A DNA stretch of 64,000 nt. Origin: Nocardia alba NBRC 108234 (lineage in GTDB: Bacteria > Actinomycetota > Actinomycetes > Mycobacteriales > Mycobacteriaceae). The notes beneath the pieces were generated by a model. That model had not been told where the DNA came from. It saw only the letters and a program-made list of their open reading frames with translations, and ran no database searches. Positions 1 through 9,432 of this stretch are shown piece after piece (positions within the stretch are counted from its first letter, which is position 1; each line of letters starts with the position of its first letter). The position numbers and the translations under genes are program-made. The stretch is taken from NCBI RefSeq assembly GCF_001612665.1, contig NZ_BDAX01000018.1, positions 124,001 through 188,000 on the forward strand. The letters are read 5' to 3'.

Positions 1-164
1 GCGAAGACGTAGTCGAGTTTGCCGCGTTCGGCCGCGCGGGCCACGTCCACGATGACGCTGGGGTCACGCAGGCCGGAGTTGGTGGCCTGCGGCAGGCGCC
101 AGGCGTCGGCATCCCAGCCGGTGCCGTAGGCGGCGAGGCCGAGCCGGAGTTTTCTGTCGGTCAT
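1..164 (-). CDS. LLM flavin-dependent monooxygenase, N-terminus only (runs off window start)
   Basis: The first 54 codons of a gene that continues beyond base 1 on the minus strand. The translation begins MTDRKLRLGLAAYG, and a little further on reads ARAAERGKLDYVFA. The first matches the opening beta strand of the NTA-monooxygenase branch of bacterial luciferase-like proteins, and the second the usual 'AERG-x-hydrophobic' stretch around residue 50. It starts 18 bases after the stop of the 183-1631 LLM gene, with an AAGGA ribosome site, so it is probably the last visible gene of the importer A operon. Known for the family: FMNH2-dependent oxygenation of small C-N or C-S compounds. The substrate and the rest of the protein cannot be seen. 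Confidence 0.8.
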   Translation of the reverse strand, partial: MTDRKLRLGLAAYGTGWDADAWRLPQATNSGLRDPSVIVDVARAAERGKLDYVF

Positions 165-182
165 CGAATGTCCTTGGAGAAG

Positions 183-1631
183 CTAGGAATTGCGGGCGAA
201 CTGGTTGGGTGGCACCGGCAGGCCGAAGTGCCCGCGGAAGGTGTCGGTGGTGTATTCGGTGCGGAAGACACCCTTGTCCTGCAGGATCGGCACGACCTCG
301 CCGGTGAACCGCTCGAGCTGGTCCCACAGGTAGGGCGAGTTGATGTTGAAACCCTCGGCCGCGCCGCGGTCGAACCACTCGATGAGCCGGTCGGCCACAT
401 CCTGGGCGGTCCCGATCACCTGGGGAAAGCCACCGCCGATGGCGTTGCGCAGTAGATCGCCCGCGCGCACCGCGCCCTTGGCGACGGTGCGGTCGGTGCG
501 GGCGGCGACGGCATCGAGCAGTTTCGCGCCGTAATCGTTGAATCGCGCGGCGGTCTCGGTGGTGACGAGGGCGTCGAGTCCACCCGCGCGCAGGTCGACA
601 CCGACGCGCTCCGAGAGCGAGCGCAGGCTGCGCACCCCGCGCGGGAGCGGGAATCGTGACTGCTGGATGGCCGACCACGCCTCGCTGGTCCAGAACTGTT
701 CGTCCTTGTCGCCGTCGACGGGGTCCTCGTCCAGCGGCAGACCGGCATTGAGTCGTTCGAAGATCTCGACCGCGTCGGCGCGGGTGTCGCCGATGACCGG
801 AGAGATGCCGGGCAGGAAGAAGATCGGGACATCGTGACCGTGGATGCGGCGGGCACGTGCCCGGATATCGGTGTTGAACTCGATCGAGTCCTCGATGCTC
901 GCGGGTCCGGTGAAGTTGAGTTCACAATGGCGCGCGGTCAATTCGCGCGAGGACTCCGAGGCGCCCGCGTACAGCAGCGGGATCTGGCCCTGCGGCGGGC
1001 GGGCCAGCGGCAAGGTGCCCGCGACCTGGAAGAACTCGCCCTTGTGCTCGAGCCGGTGCACCTTGGTCGGGTCGAGGTAGTGCCCGGTGCCCTTGTCCTG
1101 GAGGTAGGCGCCGTCCTCGATGCTGTCCCAGAGCTGCCGGATCACCCGGATGAACTCATCGGCGCGGGCGTACCGGCGCTCGCCGCCCAGGTCGGACAGG
1201 CTGAAGTTCTGCGCCGCCAGATCCGAGGCACCCAGCACCACGTTCCATGACAATCGGCCCTTGCTCAGATGATCCAGGGAGGCGGTGAGCCTGGCGAGGA
1301 TGTAGGGCTCGTAGTAGGTGGGATGCGCGGTGACGACGAGACCGAGCTTGGAGGTGGTCAGCGCCAATTGCGAGGCGAGCGTGAACGGTTCGAGCCTGCC
1401 CGCGTTGTGGGTGGTGCCCCAGTGTTCCTGGTAGACGTCGCCGGGCAGGGTGTCACCGAGGAAGAAGAAGTCGAACTTGGCGTCTTCGACGATCTTGGCG
1501 GCCTTGGCGGCGTAGTCGAGCTCGAAGGCGTTGGCGGTGGGCGCCTCGGGCAGGCGCCACCCGCCCCAGTGGGTGCCGTTGAGCCAGTACATGTAGCCCA
1601 GGTGGAGTTGACGTTTCGCGGGGGTTCCCAC
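183..1631 (-). CDS. NtaA/SnaA/DszA-family FMNH2-dependent monooxygenase (482 aa)
   Basis: TIM-barrel LLM protein. Residues 9-26 are the first strand (LHLGYMYWLNG), residues 57-60 FFLGD, and residues 118-132 carry the family hallmark SLDHLSKGRLSWNVV. PLLYAGASESSRELT is the mid-protein phosphate-loop-like segment, and the C-terminus ends with the common GVFRTEY...LRGHFGLP-type tail. At 482 residues it is longer than its 412-447 residue paralogues here; the extra length is an insertion around residues 300-400. GTG start with a GGAAG ribosome site. It follows the importer A ATPase by 20 bases on the same strand, so it probably acts on what importer A brings in. The family uses reduced FMN supplied by a separate reductase. 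The exact substrate is unknown. Confidence 0.88.
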   Translation of the reverse strand: MGTPAKRQLHLGYMYWLNGTHWGGWRLPEAPTANAFELDYAAKAAKIVEDAKFDFFFLGDTLPGDVYQEHWGTTHNAGRLEPFTLASQLALTTSKLGLVVTAHPTYYEPYILARLTASLDHLSKGRLSWNVVLGASDLAAQNFSLSDLGGERRYARADEFIRVIRQLWDSIEDGAYLQDKGTGHYLDPTKVHRLEHKGEFFQVAGTLPLARPPQGQIPLLYAGASESSRELTARHCELNFTGPASIEDSIEFNTDIRARARRIHGHDVPIFFLPGISPVIGDTRADAVEIFERLNAGLPLDEDPVDGDKDEQFWTSEAWSAIQQSRFPLPRGVRSLRSLSERVGVDLRAGGLDALVTTETAARFNDYGAKLLDAVAARTDRTVAKGAVRAGDLLRNAIGGGFPQVIGTAQDVADRLIEWFDRGAAEGFNINSPYLWDQLERFTGEVVPILQDKGVFRTEYTTDTFRGHFGLPVPPNQFARNS

Positions 1632-1651
1632 GGGGACTTCCTTTCGGTGGA

Positions 1652-3322
1652 TCAGACGGAAACGGTCGCCGCGACTGCGCCGGGAATGGAGGCGAGCAAT
1701 TCTTTGACGTAGTCCGTCTTCGGAGCGGTGATGATGTCGATCGCGCTGCCTCGCTCGACGATGTCGCCGTGGTGCAGGACGAGGATCTCGTCGGCCATCT
1801 CGGCGATCACGCCGAGGTCGTGGGAGATGAACACGTAGGTGAGCGTGAGATCGTGTTGCAACTCGACCAGCAGGTCGAGGATCTGGCGCTGGACGGTGAC
1901 GTCGAGCGCGGAGACCGGCTCGTCGAGGATCACCAGTTCCGGGTCCGGCGCCAGTGCGCGGGCGATGGCCACTCGCTGACGTTGACCGCCGGACAGCTCG
2001 GCGGTGTAGCGATCGGCGACGTCGGCGGACAGGCCGGTGCGGTCGAGCAGTTCGGCGACGCGGCGGCGACGCGTGTCCCGGTCGCCGATCTTGTGGCCGC
2101 GCAACGGTTCCTCGATGATGGCGCCGACCGTGGCGCGCGGGTTCAGCGAGGCGAAGGGGTCCTGGTAGACCATCTGGACCTTGCGGTAGAGCGCGCCCTG
2201 CCCGGCGCCGCGCCGATGGTGCACGACCGGCTCGCCCGCGACCTCGATGGTGCCGGAGTCGGGAGCGCTGAGTCCGGCCAGCAGCCGGACCACCGTGGTC
2301 TTACCGGAACCGGATTCGCCTACCACCCCGAGGGTGGTGCCGCGCCGGACCTCGAAAGAGGCGTCGGCGACCGCTGTTACCGTTTCCCTACCCCGGTGCG
2401 CGACAAAGGTTTTGCGCACGTTCTCCGCCCGCACCACGATCGGCGCCTTGCTCGTGGTGGTGCCGCGCAGCTCTTGTCGCCGCGCCGCCGCGGCGGCGCC
2501 GTCGAACCCCAGTGACGAAGACCGCAGCAGCGCGGTCGTGTACGCGTCACCGGGATCGGCGATCACTTCCGCGGCCCGCCCCGACCGCACCAGTCGGCCG
2601 TCTTTGAGCACCGCGATCTCGTCGGCCCGCTCGGCGGCGACGCCCAGGTCGTGGGTGATGAGCAGGATCGACAGGCCCTCGTCGGCGACCAGTTGGCCCA
2701 GCAGGTCCAGGATCCGCTTCTGCACGGTCACGTCGAGCGCGGTGGTCGGCTCGTCGGCGACGAGCAGACCCGGGCCGGTGGACATCGCCGCGGCGATGAG
2801 CACCCGCTGGCACATGCCGCCGGACAGCTCGTGGGGGTAGGCGTGAAAGACCTTGTCCGGGTTGCGAAGTCCCACCTTGGCGAACAGATCGAGGACCCGT
2901 TCGCGCCGCTCGGCCTTGTTCGCCAGGCGGTGCGCGCGCAACGGCTCACCGGCCTGCACGCCGACCGGCAGCAGTGGATTCAGGCCGAGCAACGCGTCCT
3001 GCGGGATGTAGCCGATCTCGCGCCCGCGAATGGCCCGATACTGCTTGTCGGGCAGGCCGTTGAGTTGTCTGCCGCCGAACAGGACACGCCCGCCCGCGAC
3101 CCGGCCGTTCTCGGCCAGTGTCCCGGTGACCGTGCGCGCGAGAGTGGATTTGCCGGAACCGGATTCGCCGACCAGGGCCAGGACCCGGCCCGCGCTCAGG
3201 CTCAGGTTCACCCCGTCGACCACCCGGGCGGGCGGGCGGCCCGGCACATCGAAGTCGACGACGACGTCCTCGATGCTCAGCAGGGCACCGGCGTCGGTGA
3301 CGGACGGATCAGGCGACGACAC
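1652..3322 (-). CDS. Importer A: dual-domain peptide/opine ABC ATPase (DppD-DppF fusion)
   Basis: 556-residue cytoplasmic ATPase with two complete nucleotide-binding domains. Domain 1 has Walker A GESGSGKST at 52-60, signature LSGGM at 166-170 and Walker B LLVADE at about 186-191. Domain 2 has a second GESGSGKTT, LSGGQRQR and VILDEPVSALD, and ends with the DYVKELLASIPG stretch typical of oligopeptide-transport ATPases. GTG start preceded by GAGGGAG; the first 14 bases overlap the permease gene upstream. It powers the permease pair 3309-5152. The same fused architecture occurs three more times in this window, and single-gene DppDF fusions are common in actinobacteria. Confidence 0.93.
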   Translation of the reverse strand: MSSPDPSVTDAGALLSIEDVVVDFDVPGRPPARVVDGVNLSLSAGRVLALVGESGSGKSTLARTVTGTLAENGRVAGGRVLFGGRQLNGLPDKQYRAIRGREIGYIPQDALLGLNPLLPVGVQAGEPLRAHRLANKAERRERVLDLFAKVGLRNPDKVFHAYPHELSGGMCQRVLIAAAMSTGPGLLVADEPTTALDVTVQKRILDLLGQLVADEGLSILLITHDLGVAAERADEIAVLKDGRLVRSGRAAEVIADPGDAYTTALLRSSSLGFDGAAAAARRQELRGTTTSKAPIVVRAENVRKTFVAHRGRETVTAVADASFEVRRGTTLGVVGESGSGKTTVVRLLAGLSAPDSGTIEVAGEPVVHHRRGAGQGALYRKVQMVYQDPFASLNPRATVGAIIEEPLRGHKIGDRDTRRRRVAELLDRTGLSADVADRYTAELSGGQRQRVAIARALAPDPELVILDEPVSALDVTVQRQILDLLVELQHDLTLTYVFISHDLGVIAEMADEILVLHHGDIVERGSAIDIITAPKTDYVKELLASIPGAVAATVSV

Positions 3323-4214
3323 TGGTTCTCCCTCGGTTCAAGGATCGGCCGATCCGGTAGACGGCGACGACCGAAACGGTGATGACGAGTCCGGGCAGCA
3401 GACTCAGCCACCACTGGGTAGCGATGAAGGTGCGCCCCTCCGCGACCAGCAGACCCCATTCGGGGGTGGGTGGCGGTGCGCCGAGTCCGAGGAAGCTCAG
3501 CGCGGCGACGGTCAGGATCGCCGAGCCGATCTCCATGGTCGCGGCGGCCAGGACCGAGCGCGAGGAGTTCGGCACCACGTGACGGAACAGTCGATAGGCG
3601 TAGCCGTGCCCGGCGAACACCGAAGCCTCCACGTATTTGGACCCCGAGACCTTCAGGACCTCCGAGCGCATCAGCCGGGCGAATCCGGCGGTGCTGTTGA
3701 TGCCGATCGCCACCGCGATATTGACCACACCGTGTCCCAGCGCGGAGATGATCGCCAGCGAGACGATCAGGCTCGGTACCGCCAGCATGATGTCCATGAC
3801 GCGCATGAGTACGCTGTCGACCCAGCCGCCCACCGACCCGGCGACCAGCCCGATCAGCGCGCCGCTGACCAGGCCGATGAGCACGGCGACGACCGCGGCC
3901 TGCACCGACAGCGAGGTGCCGTGGATCAGCCGGGTGAACTGGTCGCGGCCGAGGTCGTCGGTACCGAACAGGTGGTTCGGGCTCGGTGCCAGCAGCAGCG
4001 CGTCCGCGTCCTGCGCCAGCGGATCCCGGGAGGTGAACACCCGGGGCGCGACCGCGGCGACGAGCATCACCACGACCCACACGTAGGCCAGCAGCAGACT
4101 CGGCGATCCCGCGATGTGGCGCAGCCAGCGCCCGCCCGCGGCGAACCGACCACTCACGGCGGTGCGGTCCGGGGACGCGGTGACGAGCTCGGGCAGGGCT
4201 TCGACAACACTCAT
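3309..4214 (-). CDS. Importer A: DppC-like ABC permease
   Basis: 301 residues. A long hydrophilic N-terminus is followed by a first membrane segment (LLLAYVWVVVMLVAAVAPRVF), the DppC-specific NHLFGTDDLGRDQFTRLIHG motif, about five further membrane segments, and the EAA-type coupling loop that contacts the ATPase. It ends with the GLGAPPPTPEWGLLVAEGR signature of family permeases. Its ATG shares one base with the stop of the DppB-like gene (TGATG), indicating translational coupling. It forms the inner-membrane channel with the 4214-5152 product. The substrate class (peptide, opine, nickel or another small organic ligand) cannot be told from this subunit. Confidence 0.92.
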   Translation of the reverse strand: MSVVEALPELVTASPDRTAVSGRFAAGGRWLRHIAGSPSLLLAYVWVVVMLVAAVAPRVFTSRDPLAQDADALLLAPSPNHLFGTDDLGRDQFTRLIHGTSLSVQAAVVAVLIGLVSGALIGLVAGSVGGWVDSVLMRVMDIMLAVPSLIVSLAIISALGHGVVNIAVAIGINSTAGFARLMRSEVLKVSGSKYVEASVFAGHGYAYRLFRHVVPNSSRSVLAAATMEIGSAILTVAALSFLGLGAPPPTPEWGLLVAEGRTFIATQWWLSLLPGLVITVSVVAVYRIGRSLNRGRTSVVA

Positions 4215-5152
4215 CAGGCGTCCAATCGAATTCGCTTGTCGATGACCGGATAGATCAGGTCCACGACGAGATTGACCGTGACGAAGATCAGCGCGCTCGC
4301 GGTGACCGCGATCAGCACGATCGGCATGTCCCGCCCGTCCACCGCGTCCACGATGAGCCGGCCGACGCCGAGCCGGGAGAACACCGTCTCGGTGAGCACA
4401 GTGCCGCCGACCATCACTCCGACGGTGGTGCCGAGCGCGGTCACCACCGGTAGCGCCGAGGCGCGCAGTGCGTGCCGCACCACCAGGTCGAATCGGCTCA
4501 GGCCCCAGTTGCGCGCGGTCTCGATATACGGCGAGGTCAGTGCCGCACGCAGATTGACGGTGAGCAGCTGGGAGATCTGCCCGCCGCCGGCGATGGCGAT
4601 CGACAGCGCCGCCACCACCAGTCCCAGCGTTGTCTTGTCACCGAAGGCTTTGATCCAGTGCAGCTGGAAGGCGAAGATCTGCACCGCGACCAGCGCCACG
4701 ATGAACGGGGGCAGCGACACCGCCACCGGCGGCAGCGAGATCAGCAGCTCGCGCGCCCATTTCCAGTCGATCAGCTCGATCAGCACCGAGAACGTCACAC
4801 CGAGGAGCACCGCGAGTACCAAGCCGAGCAGCGCCAGTTCCAGTGTCTTGCCGAAGGATTCGAAGAAGATCTCGGTGGCCGGACGACGCTGGTAGATGCT
4901 CTCGCCGAAGTCGCCGCGCAGCGCGCTGGTGAGCGCGTCGAAGTACTGCACGTACAGCGGCCGGTTCAGCCCGAGCAGTTCGCGCTGTTCGGCGAGCATC
5001 TTCTCGATGTCGCCGCCGCTGGCGCCCATGGTGAGGCCGCCCGCGGCGTCGCCCGGCACGATGTACAACAGGAAGAACGCTCCCGTGAACGCGCCCCAGA
5101 CCACGACGACGGCGTAGAGCAGCCGCCGCAGGGCGTACCTCACCAGGGTCAT
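4214..5152 (-). CDS. Importer A: DppB-like ABC permease
   Basis: 312 residues starting MTLVRYALRRLLYAVVVVW, the classic DppB opening where R/K-rich residues precede the first membrane helix. The long periplasmic loop (LGLNRPLYVQYFDAL) and the EAA loop ending in VLTETVFSRLGVGRL are both present. The reading frame is open further upstream to 5551, but that extension lies inside the binding-protein gene and has no membrane character, so the ATG at 5150-5152 is chosen. It sits 2 bases after the binding-protein stop. It pairs with the DppC-like subunit. Confidence 0.92.
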   Translation of the reverse strand: MTLVRYALRRLLYAVVVVWGAFTGAFFLLYIVPGDAAGGLTMGASGGDIEKMLAEQRELLGLNRPLYVQYFDALTSALRGDFGESIYQRRPATEIFFESFGKTLELALLGLVLAVLLGVTFSVLIELIDWKWARELLISLPPVAVSLPPFIVALVAVQIFAFQLHWIKAFGDKTTLGLVVAALSIAIAGGGQISQLLTVNLRAALTSPYIETARNWGLSRFDLVVRHALRASALPVVTALGTTVGVMVGGTVLTETVFSRLGVGRLIVDAVDGRDMPIVLIAVTASALIFVTVNLVVDLIYPVIDKRIRLDA

Positions 5153-5154
5153 CG

Positions 5155-6750
5155 CTACCGCTCGAGCCAGGTGTTGTACAGGTACTGATCCAGGCCGACG
5201 GCCTGCAGTCCGTGCACGCTGGGCTGGTAGGCCCACACGTCCACGTCGTTGACGACCGGGATCACATATGCCTCGGAGACCAGCAACTCGGCGGCGCGAT
5301 CGACGATCTTCTGCCGGGCGGCCTTGTCCAAGACCGTGTTCTGTTCCTGCAGCAGTTTGTCGACCTCGGTGCCGTCGGGCAGGAACGACCGGTTCGAGCC
5401 GGTGGTCTTGCCGTAGTTCGCGCGCAGCACGTCGGGGTCCGGCGTCGAGTGGTACCAGTAGGCGATGTCGTACTCGCCCGAGAGCAACTTCTTGTTGGCC
5501 TCGGCCGCCAGCGGCGGATCGAGCACCAGATCGACACCGATCTTGCGCCACTGGCTCTGCAGTACCTGCCAGGCGGCGGTGTCCTGCGGTGCGCGCAGCG
5601 AGAGCCGTTCGCCCGCCGCGTTGACCCGGATACCGTCGGCGCCGACCGTCTTCCAGCCCGCCTCCTCGAGCAGCCCGATCGCCTTGGCCTGGTCGTATTT
5701 CAGGAAGCGGCTGACATCGCTGAAGTACGGATTCGCTTCACTCAGTGGACCTTTGGCTACCTGGTCGTAGCCGTTGGAGACGATCTTGACGAACTCGTCG
5801 CGGTTGAGGCCCACCTGCAGCGCCTGACGCACCCGCACGTCCTTGAGGAACTTCGAGGAGGTGTTCACCGGCAGTTCGGTGCCGGTCGCGGGATTCAGCG
5901 TCTTGGAGATGGTCAAGCCCGCGGCTTTGAGCTGGTCGACGTACTTGCCGTTGACCCAGTAGATGAACTGCAGTTCGTCGCCGCCGATGACCGCGCCGTT
6001 GCGCACCGAGTCCTCGGGGATGACCTTGTAGACCACCTCGTCCAGGTGCGCGGCGCCGGTTCGGTTGAAATAGGCGGGGGCCCAGTTGTATTCGGGACGC
6101 TTCTTCAGCACGATCTGCTGGTTGGGCACGAACTTGTCGAGGTAGAACGGTCCCGATCCGTCGACCGATTTCTGCCGGTCGGCGACCGGCAGCGCGGCGG
6201 TCTTCGCCGAGACGATGCCGGCGTGCGCCCGCGAAAGACTGGTCAGGAATGCCGCGTTGGGCTTCTCGAACTCGACCACCACCTCGTATTCGGAGGGAAC
6301 CGTGATCGTGCGGATGCCCTCGACGATGGTCTTGGCGCTGGAGTGGATACCGGGGCGGTTCAGGCTCTCGAAGTTCTGTTTCACCACCTCACCGGTCAGC
6401 TTCGTGCCGTCGTGGAACGTCACGTCCTGACGCAGCTGGAAGCGATAGACGCGCGCGTCGGTGACCTCCCATTTGGTGGCCAGCCACGGCTCGAGTCCCT
6501 TGGTGTCGGGGTTGTAGAACACCAGCGAGTCCGACAGGGCGCGCGCCACCGTGCGCCAGGTCTGGTTGACCACGGCCGCGTCGACACCGTTGTTGTCGCT
6601 GGACAGCCCGATATTGAGGGTGCCGCCCGCTTGCGGTTCACCCGATCCGTCCCCGCCCGAGGATCCCCCGCTGCACGCGGTCGCCACCAGCGACACGAGT
6701 GCCACCGCGACGGCTACCCGCCATCCTCCCCTCTTCCGTCCGACAGACAA
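5155..6750 (-). CDS. Importer A: extracellular solute-binding lipoprotein (SBP family 5)
   Basis: 531 residues if begun at the TTG at 6748-6750, which has AAGGAG six bases upstream; this gives a normal short signal peptide with lipobox VATAC, Cys26 being the lipidated residue. An upstream ATG at 6840 would leave an implausibly long leader. The mature part has the peptide/nickel/opine binding-protein pattern: GGTLNIGLSSD near the N-terminus, LEPWLATKWEV, RQDVTFHDGTKLTGEVVKQN, and YNWAPAYF...VVYKVIPE in the middle. The protein would be anchored outside the membrane and hand ligand to 3309-5152. It is the first gene of the operon 6750 to 1. Confidence 0.92.
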   Translation of the reverse strand: MSVGRKRGGWRVAVAVALVSLVATACSGGSSGGDGSGEPQAGGTLNIGLSSDNNGVDAAVVNQTWRTVARALSDSLVFYNPDTKGLEPWLATKWEVTDARVYRFQLRQDVTFHDGTKLTGEVVKQNFESLNRPGIHSSAKTIVEGIRTITVPSEYEVVVEFEKPNAAFLTSLSRAHAGIVSAKTAALPVADRQKSVDGSGPFYLDKFVPNQQIVLKKRPEYNWAPAYFNRTGAAHLDEVVYKVIPEDSVRNGAVIGGDELQFIYWVNGKYVDQLKAAGLTISKTLNPATGTELPVNTSSKFLKDVRVRQALQVGLNRDEFVKIVSNGYDQVAKGPLSEANPYFSDVSRFLKYDQAKAIGLLEEAGWKTVGADGIRVNAAGERLSLRAPQDTAAWQVLQSQWRKIGVDLVLDPPLAAEANKKLLSGEYDIAYWYHSTPDPDVLRANYGKTTGSNRSFLPDGTEVDKLLQEQNTVLDKAARQKIVDRAAELLVSEAYVIPVVNDVDVWAYQPSVHGLQAVGLDQYLYNTWLER

Positions 6751-7244
6751 CTCCGACTCCTTCCACACGCAGAACCCGGCGAGTGAACTCCTCGACAGGT
6801 GGAAGTGGCGCCTAGCCGCCACATCGACTCGGTGCCGCACTCGGCCGTACGTTCAGGCCAGAGGCGAAGCACGCAACAGTCCGGAGAGACCGGGTCGACT
6901 CGACCCCCGCCGGGTACTCGGCGCAAGCAGAGGGTTCTGCTGCGCGAGTCACCGGAAAGCGATCGCCCTCAGAACGTAGACGCACCGGTCAGCGGGCGAA
7001 ATAGTTTGCGTCAGAGGTGTTCTAATGCCGATGGCTATCGTTGGGCATTCGCTGTCCGCTGAAAATGGCAAGCCCTTGCGTTCCCCCGGCCGGTTGGGTG
7101 CGCCGTGCGGTCGCCGCCACGATGTGCTTGCGCTGCGCCGAATTCGCTGCGTGCGCGGATGCCGATTCCGACCGGCTCGAGCGCCTTTCACCGCGGCTCG
7201 ATCAGTAGATTGTGCCCAACTCGACGCGCTCAGGAGGATCCGCC
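6751..7244. promoter_or_regulatory. Divergent intergenic region between importer A and the hydrolase gene
   Basis: 494 bases without a convincing gene. It must hold the promoter of the importer A operon (leftward) and that of the hydrolase at 7245 (rightward). The only structure noticed is an interrupted palindrome at 7024-7049: AATGCC and GGCATT form the outer arms, and CGAT/ATCG the inner arms. This could be an operator. The part up to about 6960 has a more even base composition than the genes and shows no membrane, Cys-rich or conserved peptide pattern in any frame. No -10/-35 pair was convincing. Confidence 0.4.
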
Positions 7245-8000
7245 GTGACGGTACGCACACTCGACCTCGACCTGGCTACGGCCGACGGCAAAGCCGACGC
7301 CTTCCTCGCCTACCCCGACGACAACACGCCCCACCCGGCCATCCTGGTGTTCTCCGACGCGTTCGGCCTACGTCCGGTGGTCCGTCGTGATGCCGAACGG
7401 CTCGCCGCGCAGGGCTTCACCGTGCTGGTTCCGAACCTGCTGTACCGCAACGGTTCGGCTCCGGTCGTCGAACTTCCGGACTTCATCGCCGCCGACCGAC
7501 GCGACGAGATTTTCGGCGCACTGCGCCCACTGCTGACCGCGTTGACACCCGAACTGGTCGTCGCCGACGCCGAGGCGTACCTGTCCTGGCTGATCGAATC
7601 CCCGCTCACCACCGGCAACGCGGTCGGCCTGTCCGGATACTGCATGGGCGTGCGCCATGCCCTACACACCGCCGCCGCCTACCCCGACCGAGTCGCCGCG
7701 GTGGCCGGATTTCACGGCGGTCGACTTGCTACCGAAGACCCGGCCAGTCCGCACGCCGTGGTCGACCGAATCGCCGCCGAGGTGTATCTCGCGCACGCCG
7801 ACGCCGACCCCGGCCTCCCGCCGGAACAGATCGAGCGACTCGACGCCGCGTTCACCGTCGCAGGCACCACCTTCCGCACCGAGGTCTATCCCGGCGCCGC
7901 CCACGGCTTCACCCAATCCGACACCGACGCCTACAACGCCGAAGCCGACACCAGGCACTGGACCGAACTGACCGACTTGTTCACCCGCGTCCTGCGCTGA
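7245..8000 (+). CDS. Dienelactone hydrolase family protein
   Basis: 251-residue alpha/beta hydrolase. The GTG at 7245 is chosen because AGGAGG lies seven bases upstream; an upstream start at 7212 adds residues without a ribosome site. The nucleophile motif is GYCMG with Cys133, as in dienelactone hydrolases rather than the Ser of esterases. The acid is probably the Asp in YLAHADADPGLP, and the base is His in YPGAAHGFTQSD. Cytoplasmic, no signal peptide. It faces away from importer A. Family members hydrolyse lactones or small esters; a role opening a cyclic product of the neighbouring monooxygenases is only inference. Confidence 0.88.
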   Translation: MTVRTLDLDLATADGKADAFLAYPDDNTPHPAILVFSDAFGLRPVVRRDAERLAAQGFTVLVPNLLYRNGSAPVVELPDFIAADRRDEIFGALRPLLTALTPELVVADAEAYLSWLIESPLTTGNAVGLSGYCMGVRHALHTAAAYPDRVAAVAGFHGGRLATEDPASPHAVVDRIAAEVYLAHADADPGLPPEQIERLDAAFTVAGTTFRTEVYPGAAHGFTQSDTDAYNAEADTRHWTELTDLFTRVLR

Positions 8001-8087
8001 ACCTGTTCCCGGGGCAGCCGGGGCCACTCGACAACGGTGTCTCAGCCCAGAGCGGGAACCCCGGCCGGTTCCGGCGCCGCCTCGAAC

Positions 8088-9239
8088 TCAGTGATGGAAC
8101 AGCCGAAGACCGGTGTGCACGAGGGCGATCCCGTGTTCGCGGCAGGCGGCCTCGACATCCGTGGAACGAATGGACCCGCCCGGTTCGGCGATGAACGACA
8201 CGCCATGGCGGGCGGCGTGGTCGACGTTGTCGCGGAACGGCAACGCGCCGTCGGAGACGAACGAGACCCCGGTGCGTCCGCGCAGCCATTCGGCGCGCAG
8301 GTCGGCAGTGAGTTCACCTGCGGGCGTGCGTAACCCGGCGGCGAGGCGTTCGGTCTCGTCCGGGGTCAGGTCGCCTTCGATGAAGCGGACCTGCCAGTTG
8401 ATCCGGTCCTGGCGGGTGAGACCAGGGGCGAAATCGAGCGCGCGCACCACCGGATGGCGACGCAACCACCAGGTGTCCGCCTTGGCCCCCGCCAGCCGGG
8501 TGCAGTCCACCCGCGACTGCTGGCCCGCGCCGATACCGAGCGCCATCCCGTCGCGCAGGTAGGCCACCGAATTGGACTGGGTGTAGCGCAGCACCACCAG
8601 ACCGAGCAGCAGATCGCGCACCGCGGCCTCCGGCAGCTCCGCGTCGGCCGAGGCGAGCAGCTCTCGCGAGATGGGCACCGCGTCGCGCTCCTGGGTCAGC
8701 CGCACCCCGAGCACTTCGCGGACTTCGCGGTCCGGCAGTGCCACGGAGTCGTCGGCTTCGATCACCACGAAGCGGCCCTTCTTCTTCCTGCTCAGTTTCT
8801 CGACCGTGCCCGGTTCGAAGCCCGGCGCGATGATCCCGTCGCAGATGACCCGGGACAGCACATCGGCGAGTTCCTCGTCGACGGGGTGAGAGACGGCGGC
8901 GAAATCCCCGTAGGACGACTTCGGATCGGCGTCGCGGGCGCGCACATAGGCGCTGGTGAGCTCGCCTGCCGCGACGTCGACTCCGTAGAGCTCGGTGATG
9001 ACCTCATCGAGGGGCCCGGCCACGGCCGCACCGGCGGGTGAGACGTGCTTGAACGACGCGGCCGCCGGTGTGCCGAGCGCCGAGCCCGCCTCCCGGACGA
9101 GTTGCCAGGCATTCAGCGCGTCGAGCAGGTTGATGAAGGACGGCTCGCCGTTCACCCATCGCACGGGCCAACGATCCGGAACCACCGGCGCGGACTCGGC
9201 GAATCGCTGCTGCGGGTTGATGCCGTAGCGCAGGTCCAT
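8088..9239 (-). CDS. Stand-alone AICAR transformylase-domain protein (PurH-like, no IMP cyclohydrolase domain)
   Basis: 383 residues matching only the C-terminal transformylase half of PurH. Catalytic landmarks are kept: SFKHVSPAGAAVAG (Lys64-His65 pair), YTQSNSVAYLRDGMALGIGAGQ with the folate-site Asn, and the C-terminal SDGALPFRDNVDHA and LVHTGLRLFHH. The N-terminal MGS-like cyclohydrolase domain of ordinary PurH (about 520 residues) is absent, and the ATG at 9239 is well placed after GAGGAG. The reaction would be formyl transfer from 10-formyl-THF to AICAR. It lies on the same strand as the importer B operon, 193 bases downstream, and may be co-transcribed. Stand-alone versions are known in some bacteria; whether this replaces or supplements a normal purH cannot be judged here. 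Confidence 0.87.
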   Translation of the reverse strand: MDLRYGINPQQRFAESAPVVPDRWPVRWVNGEPSFINLLDALNAWQLVREAGSALGTPAAASFKHVSPAGAAVAGPLDEVITELYGVDVAAGELTSAYVRARDADPKSSYGDFAAVSHPVDEELADVLSRVICDGIIAPGFEPGTVEKLSRKKKGRFVVIEADDSVALPDREVREVLGVRLTQERDAVPISRELLASADAELPEAAVRDLLLGLVVLRYTQSNSVAYLRDGMALGIGAGQQSRVDCTRLAGAKADTWWLRRHPVVRALDFAPGLTRQDRINWQVRFIEGDLTPDETERLAAGLRTPAGELTADLRAEWLRGRTGVSFVSDGALPFRDNVDHAARHGVSFIAEPGGSIRSTDVEAACREHGIALVHTGLRLFHH

Positions 9240-9432
9240 GGTCGCGGCTCCTCGAAAAAGCGTGGTCGAAGAAGAACTGTCGGGCCCCGGCACCCGAGTG
9301 GCCGCGTCTGCCGCCGAAGCGAGCCGCATGCGGGGGCTCGACTACTCCGGTCCCGGTCGACACCGACCCTACGCCTGGCACTGGATGGCGATTACGCCAA
9401 GGCGCGCAACAGCTCTCGAATACTCGCCATGA

